Assembly: GCF_026540855.1 (NCBI RefSeq)
Contig: NZ_JALNUP010000005.1
Coordinates: 124,001-188,000, forward strand
Direction: 5' to 3'
DNA: 64,000 nt
DNA from: Sphingomonas sp. GC_Shp_5
GTDB lineage: Bacteria > Pseudomonadota > Alphaproteobacteria > Sphingomonadales > Sphingomonadaceae
In this document: positions 34,457-42,889 of the stretch, piece after piece
Numbering within the stretch: the stretch's first letter is position 1
How the letters are laid out: the number at the start of each line of letters is the position of its first letter
Notes under the pieces: generated by a model
Told to the model about the DNA's origin: nothing
The model's database searches: none
The model's input: the letters and a program-made list of their open reading frames with translations, nothing else
Program-made: the position numbers and the translations under genes

Positions 34457-35053
34457 ATGAACATCTCCTTCATCCTCGCCTCGCAAAGCGCCTCGCGCCG
34501 CGCCATGCTCACCGCCGCCGGGGTGCCGTTTGACGCGGTCGCCGCCGGCGTCGACGAGGAGGCCGCCAAGCACAGCCTCGCCGGCCTCCGCCCGCGCGAT
34601 CTCGCCGACGCGCTTGCCGAGCTGAAGGCGCTCAAGGTCTCGGCGCGCGCGCCGCAGGCGCTGGTGCTCGGCAGCGACAGCATCGTCGCGCTCGCCGACG
34701 GCACCCTGCTCGACAAGCCCGAAAGCCGCGACCAGGCCGCCGACCATCTCGCGCGGATGAGCGGCACCCGCGTCGAGCTGTGGAGCGCCGCGGTGATCGC
34801 CGAGGGCGGCGCCGCGGTCTGGCGCCATGTCGAGGCCGCCAAGCTTCACGTCCGCTCGCTATCGCCGGCCTTCATCCAGACCTATCTCGATGCCGAATGG
34901 CCCGCGATCGCGGGCTGCGTCGGCTGTTTCCGCATCGAGGGCCCGGGCGCGCAGCTGTTCACCCGCATCGACGGCAGCCAGTTCACCGTGCTCGGCCTGC
35001 CATTGCTCAACGTCCTCGATTATCTCCGTCTTCGCGAAGTGATCCCGTCATGA
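34457..35053 (+). CDS. maf: Maf-family nucleoside triphosphate pyrophosphatase
   Basis: 198 residues. FILASQSASRRAMLTAAGVPF at the start, the SDS motif in VLGSDSIVAL, DKPESRDQA and CVGCFRIEGPGAQLF. Maf proteins hydrolyse dTTP/UTP or modified nucleotides and were named for septum-formation inhibition. CXG-type C-terminal variants are typical of alphaproteobacteria. Starts after a 70-base gap from the kinase gene; its stop overlaps aroE. Confidence 0.93.
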   Translation: MNISFILASQSASRRAMLTAAGVPFDAVAAGVDEEAAKHSLAGLRPRDLADALAELKALKVSARAPQALVLGSDSIVALADGTLLDKPESRDQAADHLARMSGTRVELWSAAVIAEGGAAVWRHVEAAKLHVRSLSPAFIQTYLDAEWPAIAGCVGCFRIEGPGAQLFTRIDGSQFTVLGLPLLNVLDYLRLREVIPS

Positions 35054-35874
35054 CCACCCTCCCCGTCCGGCCTTATGCCGAGGTGATCGGCGATCCGATC
35101 GCCCAATCCAAGTCGCCGCTGATCCACGGCTTCTGGCTCGACGCACTCGGCATCGATGCCGAGTATCGCAAGACCCATGTCACCGCCGACGAGCTGCCGG
35201 CCTATTTCGCCGCGCGGCGCGACGATCCGGCCTGGCGCGGCTGCAACATCACCGTTCCCCACAAGATCGCCGCGCTCGATCATGTCGAGGATCGCGGCGA
35301 CGTCCGCGCCAGCATCGGCGCGATCAACACCGTGATCCGCGCCGAGGATGGCGCGCTGGTCGGCACCAACACCGATGCCGGCGGCTTCTACGCGCCGATC
35401 GCCGGCTTCGATTGGGCGGGCAAGCCGGTGACGGTGATCGGGGCCGGCGGCGCCGCGCGCGCGATCCTCTTCGCCCTCTCCCGCCTTGGCGTCGGCCCGG
35501 TCACGGTGATGAACCGTAACCCCTTGAAAGCCATGGCTTTGTTGTCGGCGTTCGGGCTCAAGGGCCAGGCGCTGCCGCTCACCCCGGTGGTCCCGCCCTC
35601 GGCGCTGCTGGTCAACGCCAGCACGCTCGGCATGGTCGGCCAGCCCCCGCTCGACGTCGATATGCGCGAACTTAGCGAAGATAGCCTGGTCTACGACATC
35701 GTCTACGCGCCCTTGGAGACCCCGCTGCTTGCCGCGGCGCGCGCCCGCGATCTCGAGACGGTGGATGGCCTCGAGATGCTGGTCGGCCAGGCCGCGCTCG
35801 CCTTTGAGCTGTTCTTCGGCGCCGAACCCCCGCGCGACCGCGACGACGAGTTGCGCGACCTGCTGGTGGCATGA
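35050..35874 (+). CDS. aroE: Shikimate dehydrogenase
   Basis: 274 residues. [20 protein letters not shown] with the shikimate-binding SxS, the NADP-binding [21 protein letters not shown] and the C-terminal Gln in [15 protein letters not shown]. Catalyses reversible reduction of 3-dehydroshikimate in aromatic amino-acid synthesis. ATGA overlap with maf. Confidence 0.95.
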   Translation: MTTLPVRPYAEVIGDPIAQSKSPLIHGFWLDALGIDAEYRKTHVTADELPAYFAARRDDPAWRGCNITVPHKIAALDHVEDRGDVRASIGAINTVIRAEDGALVGTNTDAGGFYAPIAGFDWAGKPVTVIGAGGAARAILFALSRLGVGPVTVMNRNPLKAMALLSAFGLKGQALPLTPVVPPSALLVNASTLGMVGQPPLDVDMRELSEDSLVYDIVYAPLETPLLAAARARDLETVDGLEMLVGQAALAFELFFGAEPPRDRDDELRDLLVA

Positions 35875-36485
35875 CCGGTTCCGCCGGCCGCCCTGCGATC
35901 CTCGGCCTCACCGGCTCGATCGGCATGGGCAAGTCGACGGTGGCGGGGATGATCGCGGCCGAGGGCGTCCCGGTGTTCGACGCCGACGCCGCTGTCCACC
36001 GCCTCCAGGGTCCCGGCGGCGCGGTGGTGGCCGCGATCGAGGCCGCCTTCCCTGGCACCACCGGCGGTGCCGGGGTTGATCGCCCTGCCCTTGCCGCCCG
36101 GGTGCTCGCCGACGATGCCGCGATGGCGCGGCTCGAGGCCATCGTCCACCCCGCCGTCACCCAGGAGCGCGCCGCCTTCCTCGCCGCCCATGCCACGGCG
36201 GCGCTGGTGGTGTTCGACATCCCGCTCTTGTTCGAGACCGGCGGCGATCGCCTGGTCGACACGGTCGCGGTGGTCTCCGCCGCCGCCCCAGTCCAGCGCG
36301 CCCGCGTCCTCGCCCGCCCCGGCATGACCGAGGCCAAGTTTGCCGCCATCCTCGCCCGCCAGCTGCCCGATGCCGACAAGCGCGCCCGCGCCGACTGGGT
36401 GATCGCCACCGACGTCCCGCTCGACGACACCCGCGATGCGGTGCGCCGCCTGATCGCTTGCCTAACCCCGGCGGCAGGCGGATAG
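35871..36485 (+). CDS. coaE: Dephospho-CoA kinase
   Basis: 204 residues. P-loop [31 protein letters not shown], and [38 protein letters not shown] lid near the C-terminus. Last step of coenzyme A synthesis. ATGA overlap with aroE, followed by dnaQ seven bases later. Confidence 0.95.
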   Translation: MTGSAGRPAILGLTGSIGMGKSTVAGMIAAEGVPVFDADAAVHRLQGPGGAVVAAIEAAFPGTTGGAGVDRPALAARVLADDAAMARLEAIVHPAVTQERAAFLAAHATAALVVFDIPLLFETGGDRLVDTVAVVSAAAPVQRARVLARPGMTEAKFAAILARQLPDADKRARADWVIATDVPLDDTRDAVRRLIACLTPAAGG

Positions 36486-36492
36486 AGGCTGG

Positions 36493-37188
36493 ATGCGCGA
36501 GATCGTCTTCGACACCGAAACCACCGGCCTGAGCTTCCCCGGCGGCGACCGATTGGTCGAGATCGGCTGCGTCGAGATGGTCAACCGCTGCGAAACCGGC
36601 ATCACCTTCCACGCTTATTACCACCCCGAGCGTGGCATGCCCCAGGAGGCGTTTGCGGTGCACGGCCTGTCCGAGGCGTTCCTCGCGGACAAGCCGCTGT
36701 TCGCCGATGCCGTCCACGAGCTGGTCGACTTCCTCGGCGATGCGCCGCTGATCGCGCACAATGCGAGCTTCGACTTCGCCTTCCTCAACGGCGAGCTGAC
36801 CCGCTGCGGCCGCGCGCCGATCTGCACCAAGACGCGGTTCGTCGACACGCTGCAGATCGCCCGCACCCGCCATCCCGGCGCCAAGCACAGCCTCGATGCC
36901 TTGTGCTCGCGGTTTGGCGTCGACCGCAGCCATCGCGTGCTCCACGGCGCGCTGCTAGACGCGCAATTGCTCGCCCAGGTCTATGTGGAGCTGATGGGCG
37001 GCCGCCAGATCGGGCTCGGGCTGGTCAGCGATCGGGTGGTGGCAAACGCGCTGCAGACCAGCCGGCGCGGGCCGAGCCGCGTCCGTCCACCGCGCGTTTT
37101 CGCTCCGTCTGCCGCGGAACGGGCAGCGCATGCGGCATTTGTTTCGAAGTTGGAGGATCCACTGTGGGGGGTCGAGGCGTTCGGATAA
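36493..37188 (+). CDS. dnaQ: DNA polymerase III epsilon subunit (proofreading 3'-5' exonuclease)
   Basis: 231 residues. ExoI IVFDTETTGLSFPGGDRLVE, ExoII IAHNASFDFAFLNGEL and ExoIII with HGALLDAQLLAQVY (H-x4-D type), all catalytic acids present. The C-terminal 45 residues are a variable, basic linker for binding the alpha subunit. ATG at 36493 after coaE; the maf-aroE-coaE-dnaQ run is conserved at alphaproteobacterial origins. Confidence 0.95.
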   Translation: MREIVFDTETTGLSFPGGDRLVEIGCVEMVNRCETGITFHAYYHPERGMPQEAFAVHGLSEAFLADKPLFADAVHELVDFLGDAPLIAHNASFDFAFLNGELTRCGRAPICTKTRFVDTLQIARTRHPGAKHSLDALCSRFGVDRSHRVLHGALLDAQLLAQVYVELMGGRQIGLGLVSDRVVANALQTSRRGPSRVRPPRVFAPSAAERAAHAAFVSKLEDPLWGVEAFG

Positions 37189-37238
37189 CGCCATCTGGGC
37201 GAGGCCAATAGGTGCCGCCCAAAGCCAAGGAGAATGAA

Positions 37239-37832
37239 ATGGATATCCGGATCTCTGGTCATCAGGTCGCACCCGGCGACGCGCTCAAGGATCATGTGAG
37301 CGACCGGCTTCAGGGTATCGCCGACAAGTATTTCAGTCGGACCATCTCTGCCGAAGCCACCTTCGGCAAGGGTCCGCATGATGTCGGATTCAAATGCGAT
37401 ATCGTCGCCCATGTCATGAAGGGTCTGGTGCTCAAGGGGCATCACGAGGCGCAGGACGCGCATCTCGCCTTCGACGGCGCCGCCGACAAGATCGAAAAGC
37501 AGCTGCGCCGCTACATGCGCCGCCTCAAGGATCGCAACGCCGATCAGGCGATCGAGATGGCCGAGAGCATCGGCTATGACAATGCCGGCTACACGCTGTT
37601 CCAGGAGCAGGTCACCGAGGAGGACGTGGGCGATGCCCCGCTGATCATCGCCGAGACCCGCGTCGACATTCCCGATGCCAGCGTCTCGGATGCGGTGATG
37701 ATGCTCGATCTGCGCAACACCGCCGCGCTGTTGTTCAAGAATTCGGGGACGGGCACCTACAATATGGTCTATCGCCGCGGCGACGGCACCATCGGCTGGG
37801 TGGAGCCGCAACGCATGCCCAGCGCCAGCTGA
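37239..37832 (+). CDS. hpf: Ribosome hibernation-promoting factor, long form
   Basis: 197 residues. N-terminal ribosome-binding domain (DIRISGHQVAPGDALKDHVS) and a separate C-terminal dimerisation domain (VWVEP-like IGWVEPQ end, MLDLRNTAALLFKNSGTGTY), together the long HPF that makes 100S ribosome dimers in stationary phase. AAGGAG at 37227-37232 sits six bases before ATG 37239; an ATG nine codons upstream would lack it. Followed by two mutually exclusive hairpins and ptsN, a pairing common in proteobacteria. Confidence 0.94.
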   Translation: MDIRISGHQVAPGDALKDHVSDRLQGIADKYFSRTISAEATFGKGPHDVGFKCDIVAHVMKGLVLKGHHEAQDAHLAFDGAADKIEKQLRRYMRRLKDRNADQAIEMAESIGYDNAGYTLFQEQVTEEDVGDAPLIIAETRVDIPDASVSDAVMMLDLRNTAALLFKNSGTGTYNMVYRRGDGTIGWVEPQRMPSAS

Positions 37833-37840
37833 TCCTTCTG

Positions 37841-37881
37841 CCCGCCGGACTCGCGAGGAGCCCGGCGGGTCTCTCGCGAGT
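37841..37881 (+). promoter_or_regulatory. Two alternative hairpins between hpf and ptsN
   Basis: Arms CCCGCCGG (37841-37848) and CCGGCGGG (37862-37869) form an 8-bp stem; ACTCGCGAG (37849-37857) and CTCGCGAGT (37873-37881) form a 9-bp stem. They interleave, so one excludes the other: full simultaneous pairing would need loops of 0 and 3 bases. The second stem ends five bases before the ptsN ATG and includes the only Shine-Dalgarno-like bases (GAG). Hairpin 1 followed by TCTCTC could instead be an hpf terminator. Confidence 0.5.
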
Positions 37882-37886
37882 GACGA

Positions 37887-38354
37887 ATGCACGATTTAAG
37901 CGATCTGCTGCGACCCGAGGGGGTGCTCAAGGACGTCGCCGCGGCCAACAAGAAGAACCTGTTCCAGCAACTCGCCACCACCGCGGCCGAGACGCTGGGG
38001 GCCGACCCCAAGCTGGTCGCCGAGCGACTCGCCGCGCGCGAGAAGCTCGGCTCCACCGGCTTCGGCGGCGGCGTCGCCATCCCCCATGCCAAGCTCGACG
38101 GCCTGGCCGCGGTGGCGGGGGTGTTCGTGCGCCTCGCCCAGCCGATCGAGTTTGACGCGGTGGACGATCTCCCGGTTGACCTCGTGTTCATGCTGCTGTC
38201 GCCAACCGCGGCCGGCGCCGATCATCTGAAAGCGCTCGCCCGGGTGTCGCGGCGGATGCGCGATCGGCCGTTCCTGGCCAAGCTGCGCGGCGCGGGCTCG
38301 CCCGATGCGCTTTATGCGCTATTCTCGGCCGATGCGGCGCGCGATGCCGCCTGA
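37887..38354 (+). CDS. ptsN: PTS IIA-like nitrogen-regulatory protein PtsN
   Basis: 155 residues, EIIA(Ntr) fold. Phospho-accepting His67 in GGVAIPHAKLDGL. Receives phosphate from the PTS-Ntr chain and regulates potassium uptake and nitrogen or carbon functions in alphaproteobacteria. ATG at 37887 with a weak, possibly occluded ribosome-binding site (see hairpins just upstream). Overlaps the following thioesterase gene by 11 bases. Confidence 0.93.
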   Translation: MHDLSDLLRPEGVLKDVAAANKKNLFQQLATTAAETLGADPKLVAERLAAREKLGSTGFGGGVAIPHAKLDGLAAVAGVFVRLAQPIEFDAVDDLPVDLVFMLLSPTAAGADHLKALARVSRRMRDRPFLAKLRGAGSPDALYALFSADAARDAA

Positions 38355-38811
38355 TACTGCCGCCGGCGACGGCGCCACCGCACATTTCCGCGCGCTCGAA
38401 TCGCTCTATGCCGCCGCGCCGATCAATCGGCTGTTCGAGTCGCGGCTAGAGATCGTGTCGGCGGGGGTGGCGCGCATCCATTTCCAGCTCGACGAGCGTC
38501 ATTTCCACGCCGCCGGCGCGGTGCATGGCACCAGCTATTTCAAGATGCTCGACGATGCCGCCTTCTACGCGGCCAACAGCCTGGTCACCGATCGTTTCCT
38601 GCTCACCACCGCGTTCAATCTGCTGCTGACGCGGCCGCTCAAGGCCGGCCCGGTGATCGCCGAGGGGCGCTGGATCAGCGGCAAGCGCCGCGTATTCGTC
38701 GCCGATGCGCGGTTGATCGACGCCGACGGCGAAGAGGCCGCGCGCGGCACCGGCACCTTCATGCGCTCGCAGATCGCGTTGTCCGGCCTGCCGGGCTACC
38801 GCGCGTCGTGA
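38344..38811 (+). CDS. PaaI-like hotdog-fold thioesterase
   Basis: 155 residues. Central hotdog helix preceded by AGAVHGTSYFKMLDDAAFYAANSLV and followed by FLLTTAFNLLLTRPLKAGPVIAEG, RVFVADARLIDADGEEAARGTGTFM. Hydrolyses acyl-CoA thioesters; the substrate is unknown. The start is uncertain: ATG 38344 gives an 11-base overlap with ptsN, ATG 38332 would add four residues. Its stop overlaps the DUF1491 start. Confidence 0.85.
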   Translation: MPPDTAAGDGATAHFRALESLYAAAPINRLFESRLEIVSAGVARIHFQLDERHFHAAGAVHGTSYFKMLDDAAFYAANSLVTDRFLLTTAFNLLLTRPLKAGPVIAEGRWISGKRRVFVADARLIDADGEEAARGTGTFMRSQIALSGLPGYRAS

Positions 38812-39143
38812 GCGATCGGCTGCCGAGCGGCATGCTGGTGTCCGCGATGCTGCGCCGGGTCAACGATGCCGGCGGCCTCGCCGTGGTCCGCGCTAGGGGC
38901 GACGCCGAGGGCGGCGCGATCCTGATCCTGCTCGACGATCGTGCCGGGCCGCCGCGCCTGGTCGAACGCGGAATCGGCCCGGACGGCCGGGTGGTGCTGA
39001 TCGACTCCGCCCCCGGCGACTCCGGGCCAAGCGTGGAGGATTATTGGCGCCGCCGCCGGTCGCGCGACCCCGATCTATGGGTAATTGAACTGGACATCGC
39101 AGACGCCGAACGGTTCGCCGCTGAAACAATCCTCGTCGATTGA
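38808..39143 (+). CDS. DUF1491 protein
   Basis: 111 residues. LPSGMLVSAMLRRVNDAGG, LILLDDRAGPPRLVERG and VEDYWRRRRSRDPDLWVIELD match DUF1491, a domain found almost only in alphaproteobacteria, without known function. No signal or membrane segment. GTG at 38808 overlaps the thioesterase stop (GTGA), making a ptsN-thioesterase-DUF1491 run. Confidence 0.85.
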   Translation: MSDRLPSGMLVSAMLRRVNDAGGLAVVRARGDAEGGAILILLDDRAGPPRLVERGIGPDGRVVLIDSAPGDSGPSVEDYWRRRRSRDPDLWVIELDIADAERFAAETILVD

Positions 39144-39296
39144 CACCCAAAGGCTGCCCCGCAAAGGGTGAACGCACGTTGAATAAGCGTTGTGCCGTTG
39201 CCTGGGTGCGATCCGGGTCGGTGACGCAGTCGGGGGGATGCCCGGACGATCGCCTGGCGATCGGGTCCGTGGTCCAACCGCATAATGATCAAGTAG

Positions 39297-39965
39297 ATGA
39301 CCGTTTTGCAGCGCGCCGCGACGATTGCGGTGATGACCTTTTCTTTGGCCGGGCTCATTGGCACCAGCTCGCCCAGCAAGGCTTCGGACCTCGATCGCAC
39401 CGCGATCACCGCTCAAAGCGCCGTTGCTTCGATCTTTCCTGCAGCGATCCTGCCCGACAATAACACCCTCACCCCCGCCGTTGTTCCCCAGCCCGATGCG
39501 AGCGTCACGCCGCAGGACGCTGTGGTCGAGCCGGCCCTGGCCGAGAGCGACGATTTCCATACCCTCGCCGATGCCGTCGCCGCCCAGCAGGCGGATGATG
39601 CCGACGACGCCGTCCGCTGCCTCGCCGGCGCGGTCTATTTCGAATCCAAGGGCGAGCCGCTCGCCGGCCAGCTCGCGGTCGCTAACGTGATCATCAACCG
39701 TTCCAAGTCGGGCCGCTTCCCCAAGGACGTCTGCTCGGTGGTCACCCAGCGCGGCCAGTTCAGCTTCGTCCGCGGCGGCCAGATCCCCAGCATCGATCAG
39801 CAGCGTGCCAGCTATCGCACCGCGATCGCCGTCGCCAAGGTCGCGCTTGCCGCGGCCTGGGACAGCCCGGCCCCCAAGGCGCTGTACTTCAACACGCCGA
39901 ACCGTCGCCCGGGTGGCAGCGTCGTCAAGATTGCCGCGATCGGCAACCACGTCTTCTATCGCTGA
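39297..39965 (+). CDS. Secreted cell-wall hydrolase (SleB/hydrolase_2 family)
   Basis: 222 residues. Signal peptide at residues 1-29 (MTVLQRAATIAVMTFSLAGL, then KAS). A Pro/Ala/Asp-rich linker to about residue 100 precedes the hydrolase_2 catalytic domain: CLAGAVYFESKGEPLAGQLA with the catalytic Glu, VANVIINRSKSGRFPKDVCS, ALYFNTPNRR. It cleaves peptidoglycan glycan strands, probably as a lytic transglycosylase or muramidase in wall remodelling. ATG at 39297. The 153-base upstream gap shows no gene; it contains an 8-bp dyad CGATCGCC-T-GGCGATCG at 39247-39263. Confidence 0.9.
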   Translation: MTVLQRAATIAVMTFSLAGLIGTSSPSKASDLDRTAITAQSAVASIFPAAILPDNNTLTPAVVPQPDASVTPQDAVVEPALAESDDFHTLADAVAAQQADDADDAVRCLAGAVYFESKGEPLAGQLAVANVIINRSKSGRFPKDVCSVVTQRGQFSFVRGGQIPSIDQQRASYRTAIAVAKVALAAAWDSPAPKALYFNTPNRRPGGSVVKIAAIGNHVFYR

Positions 39966-39998
39966 AACGGCGACGAGCAGGCTTGCCCTGTTCGCTGA

Positions 39999-40508
39999 AT
40001 GTTCTATGCCGGCGCCATGCTAGACGTGGCGCCGGCTTCTTGTTTGGATGGGGACAATCCGCTGCTGTGCGCGGCCGATGTCGCCCGCGGGGTGACGCGG
40101 ATGTTGCTCCGCCACGATATCACCGCGATCGCGGAGGTGCCGCTGGATGGCGGTCGCCGTGCCGATCTGATGGCGCTCGATGCGCGCGGCCAGCTCGTCA
40201 TCGTCGAGATCAAGGTATCGCGCGCCGATCTGCTCGGCGACGGTAAATGGCCCGACTATCTTGCCCATTGCGACCGCTATTTCTGGGCGGTGCCGGCCGG
40301 CTTCGACACCGCGCCACTCGATGGCGCTGCCTTCCTGCCCGAGCGTACCGGGGTAATCGTCGCCGATCGCTACGATGCCGCGATCCTGCGCGAGGCGCAC
40401 ACCGTGCCGCTCGCCGCCCATGTCCGCAAGCGCTGCACGCTCGCCTTTGCGCGCCGCGCCGCGCGCCGGGTAGTGGGGCTCACCGATCCCGACGCGCTGG
40501 CGATCTAG
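39999..40508 (+). CDS. mmcB: MmcB-type putative DNA-repair endonuclease
   Basis: 169 residues. PD-(D/E)xK pattern: GGRRADLMALDARGQLVIVE continuing IKVSRADL, then YLAHCDRYFWAVP, as in MmcB of Caulobacter, an SOS-regulated gene involved in mitomycin C resistance. GLLRHDITAIAEVPL-like N-terminal stretch (RMLLRHDITAIAEVPLDGG). Start uncertain: ATG 39999 or 40017. No LexA operator was recognised upstream. Convergent with the ankyrin gene, spacing six bases. Confidence 0.88.
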   Translation: MFYAGAMLDVAPASCLDGDNPLLCAADVARGVTRMLLRHDITAIAEVPLDGGRRADLMALDARGQLVIVEIKVSRADLLGDGKWPDYLAHCDRYFWAVPAGFDTAPLDGAAFLPERTGVIVADRYDAAILREAHTVPLAAHVRKRCTLAFARRAARRVVGLTDPDALAI

Positions 40509-40518
40509 ATCGATCTAG
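40503..40518. repeat. 16-bp perfect palindrome across two stop codons
   Basis: TCTAGATCGATCTAGA covers the TAG stop of mmcB (40506-40508) and the TAG stop of the convergent ankyrin gene (40515-40517). No T-run follows; a short convergent end. Confidence 0.6.
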
Positions 40519-41126
40519 AATTTCGGCCCGGAGACCTGGCGCTTGGCCTTCTTCGGCAAATCCGCGAACAGCGCGGTGATCACCGGGTTGCGATTGTCGC
40601 GGGTGGCATAGGCGCGCGCCGACAGGCCGGCGAGGTTGTCGGTCTGATCGGGATCGGCGCCCTTGTCGATCAGTAGCCGCGTCACCGCCGCGTCACGGTT
40701 GTTGACGGCGACGATCAGCGGCGTCTGGCCGGCCGAGTTGCCGAGGTTGATGTTGGCCTTATAGGCCAGCAGCAGCTGCACCAGATCCTCGCGGCCCGCC
40801 TGGGCGGCGAGGATCAGCGGGGTGTTGCCGGCGCTGTCGCGGATGTTGGGATCGGCGCCCTTCTGCAGCAGATATTGGAAGAACAGCGAGTTGGAATGCG
40901 ACACCAGCAGGTGAAGCGCGCCTTTGCCCCCGGTCACCTGTTTGGTGTTGATGATCGTGCTGCCGGGCGTTTCGATCATGGTGGTGACGACCTTGCCATC
41001 CTCCTTGTCGACCGCCTGAAGGAATTTATAGCCTTCCGACTGCTGCTGCGCGGCGGCGGGGGCGACCACCGCCGGCAACGCCAGTGGGGCCAGGGTGAGG
41101 GCGATCAGGAAGCGCTGGCGGAACAT
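40515..41126 (-). CDS. Secreted ankyrin-repeat protein
   Basis: 203 residues. Signal peptide of about 26 residues (MFRQRFLIALTLAPLALPAV, cleavage near AAA-Q), so periplasmic. At least three ankyrin repeats follow with the pattern NTPLILAAQAGREDLVQLLL, QTPLIVAVNNRDAAVTRLLI and DKGADPDQTDNLAGLSARAYA. Partner unknown; such small periplasmic ankyrin proteins are widespread in sphingomonads. Diverges from the SCO gene. Confidence 0.88.
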   Translation of the reverse strand: MFRQRFLIALTLAPLALPAVVAPAAAQQQSEGYKFLQAVDKEDGKVVTTMIETPGSTIINTKQVTGGKGALHLLVSHSNSLFFQYLLQKGADPNIRDSAGNTPLILAAQAGREDLVQLLLAYKANINLGNSAGQTPLIVAVNNRDAAVTRLLIDKGADPDQTDNLAGLSARAYATRDNRNPVITALFADLPKKAKRQVSGPKF

Positions 41127-41191
41127 CGATTATCCTCGCGGGGAACGGGTGCTTGCGTGGCCGTCGGTAACAGATCAAGGCTGGCGCGGTC

Positions 41192-41782
41192 ATGAACTTT
41201 CGTTCCTGCCTCATGCTTGTTGCCGCGGTGTTGCTCGTCGCCTGCAGCCGTGGTTCGACGCCGGCCGAACAGCCGCCGCTCGCCGGCGCCGCAATCGGCG
41301 GACCGTTCACGCTGATCGACCAGGACGGCCATGCCGTAAGCGATCGAACCTTCGCGGGCCGCTACCGGATCATGTACTTCGGCTACACCTTCTGCCCCGA
41401 CGTCTGCCCGACCGATCTGCAGGTCATCGGCACCGCGCTCGGCCAGCTCGACAAGAGCGATCCTGGCTTGGCTAAGCGGGTCGTGCCGGTGTTCGTCAGC
41501 GTTGATCCGACGCGCGATACCCCGTCGGTGCTCAAGCAGTTCGTCGCCGCCTTCCATCCGCGCATGGTCGGGCTGACCGGATCGGCCGCCGAGATCGCGC
41601 GGGTCACCAAGGAATATGCGGTCTATGCCGCCAAGGGCGATGCATCGCCGGGCGGCGGCTATCTGGTGAACCACAGCCGGCAGGCCTATCTGATGAGTCC
41701 CGAGGGGCGGCCGCTGGCGCTGCTGCCCACCGAACAGGGGCCACAGGCCGTGGCCGCCGAGATCAAGCATTGGGCATCATGA
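41192..41782 (+). CDS. SCO1/SenC-family copper-handling lipoprotein
   Basis: 196 residues. Lipobox LVAC puts it on the outer face of the inner membrane. Thioredoxin-like fold with the copper-binding C-x3-C in TFCPDVCPTDLQV and the downstream His in LVNHSRQAYLM. SCO proteins deliver copper to the CuA centre of cytochrome c oxidase or act as thiol reductants. No oxidase genes are in the window. ATGA overlap with the next gene. Confidence 0.92.
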   Translation: MNFRSCLMLVAAVLLVACSRGSTPAEQPPLAGAAIGGPFTLIDQDGHAVSDRTFAGRYRIMYFGYTFCPDVCPTDLQVIGTALGQLDKSDPGLAKRVVPVFVSVDPTRDTPSVLKQFVAAFHPRMVGLTGSAAEIARVTKEYAVYAAKGDASPGGGYLVNHSRQAYLMSPEGRPLALLPTEQGPQAVAAEIKHWAS

Positions 41783-42207
41783 GCAAATTCTGGGAGCTGC
41801 CCATCGAGCAGCTCGACCGCGGCCAGTGGGAGGCATTGTGCGACGGCTGTGGCAAATGCTGCATCCACAAGCTCGAGGACGAGGACACCGGCGAGCTGGT
41901 GCCTACCAACATCGCCTGCCGCCTGCTCGATCGCCGCACCGGCTTCTGCTCCGATTACCGTCACCGCCACGCCTATGTCCCCGAATGCGTGCGGCTGACG
42001 ATGAAGAACGTCCGTACCATTGATTGGCTGCCGAGCACCTGCGCCTACCGTCTTCGCGCCGCCGGCGAGCCGCTGCCCGACTGGCATTATCTCGTGTCCG
42101 GCGACCGCGAGAGCGTCCACCAGGCCAAGCAGTCGGTGCGCGGCTGGACCGTCAGCGAGGATGACGTCGGCGACTTCGAGAACCACATCGTCGATCGCGA
42201 GCTGTGA
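41779..42207 (+). CDS. YcgN/UPF0260 cysteine-cluster protein
   Basis: 142 residues. SKFWELPIEQLDRGQWEALC starts the family; CDGCGKCCIHKL, ACRLLDRRTGFCSDYRHR and YVPECVRL give an eight-Cys pattern expected to bind a metal or Fe-S cluster. Function unknown; PubMed-known only as a conserved cysteine-cluster family. Overlaps the SCO gene (ATGA). Followed by the peptidase-like gene after ten bases. Confidence 0.9.
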   Translation: MSKFWELPIEQLDRGQWEALCDGCGKCCIHKLEDEDTGELVPTNIACRLLDRRTGFCSDYRHRHAYVPECVRLTMKNVRTIDWLPSTCAYRLRAAGEPLPDWHYLVSGDRESVHQAKQSVRGWTVSEDDVGDFENHIVDREL

Positions 42208-42217
42208 GCGCGGCGGC

Positions 42218-42889
42218 GTGACCGATCTCGAGATCGTCCGTCATCCCACCGCACGACGCATCCGCCTGACGCTCGATCCCGCCAGCGGTCGCGCCAAACT
42301 GGTGCTGCCGCGCCGTGCCGCGCTGAAGCCCGCGCTCGCCTGGGCACAGGGCAAGGCCGATTGGCTCGCCGAACAGCGCGCGCACCTGCCGCAACCGCAA
42401 CCCTTTGCGCCCGGCATGACGCTCACCGTTGCCGACGAGCTGCTGACGATCGGCTGGGTGCCGGGGTCGAGCCGCCGGGTCGAGCACGGGCCGGGCACGC
42501 TGTCGCTGTCCGGTCCGGTGGAGACGCTGCCGCGCCGCGTCGATGCCTGGCTCAAGCGGCAGGCGCTGGCGCTGCTCACTGCTGAAACGGCGGAATATGC
42601 AACAAGGGCAGGGGTCACCGTCAGCCGGGTCGCGATCGGCGATGCCAAGGGGCGGTGGGGCAGCTGCGCGTCGAGCGGCATCATCCGCTATAGCTGGCGG
42701 CTGATCCTCGCGCCCGGCTGGGTGCGGCGCGCGACCGTCGCGCATGAGGTCGCGCACCGCGTCCACATGAACCACTCCGCCGCCTTCCACGCCTTGGTCG
42801 CGGAGCTCTACGGCGCCGATCCGACCCCTGCGCGTGCCTGGCTGCGCAGTCACGGCGCTGGGCTTCACTGGGTCGGGCGGTCGTCCTGA
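42218..42889 (+). CDS. YgjP-like metallopeptidase-fold protein (DUF45)
   Basis: 223 residues. Zinc motif HEVAHRVHMNHS (HExxH plus a downstream His), preceded by RWGSCASSGIIRYSWRLILAP, the signature of YgjP/WLM-type DUF45 proteins. Proteolysis has not been shown for most members. GTG at 42218 is chosen since it gives the conserved LEIVRHPTARRIRL N-terminus. The last 25 bases overlap the convergent PBP1A gene. Confidence 0.88.
   Translation: MTDLEIVRHPTARRIRLTLDPASGRAKLVLPRRAALKPALAWAQGKADWLAEQRAHLPQPQPFAPGMTLTVADELLTIGWVPGSSRRVEHGPGTLSLSGPVETLPRRVDAWLKRQALALLTAETAEYATRAGVTVSRVAIGDAKGRWGSCASSGIIRYSWRLILAPGWVRRATVAHEVAHRVHMNHSAAFHALVAELYGADPTPARAWLRSHGAGLHWVGRSS

Noticed and set aside
37841..37881. 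H-type pseudoknot from the interleaved stems before ptsN
   Set aside because: Loops of 0 and 3 bases across 9- and 8-bp stems are sterically impossible; treated as alternative hairpins instead.
40503..40518. Restriction-like 16-bp palindrome as a mobile-element scar
   Set aside because: It contains both stop codons of convergent genes and has no direct repeats; more likely chance or short terminator-like end.
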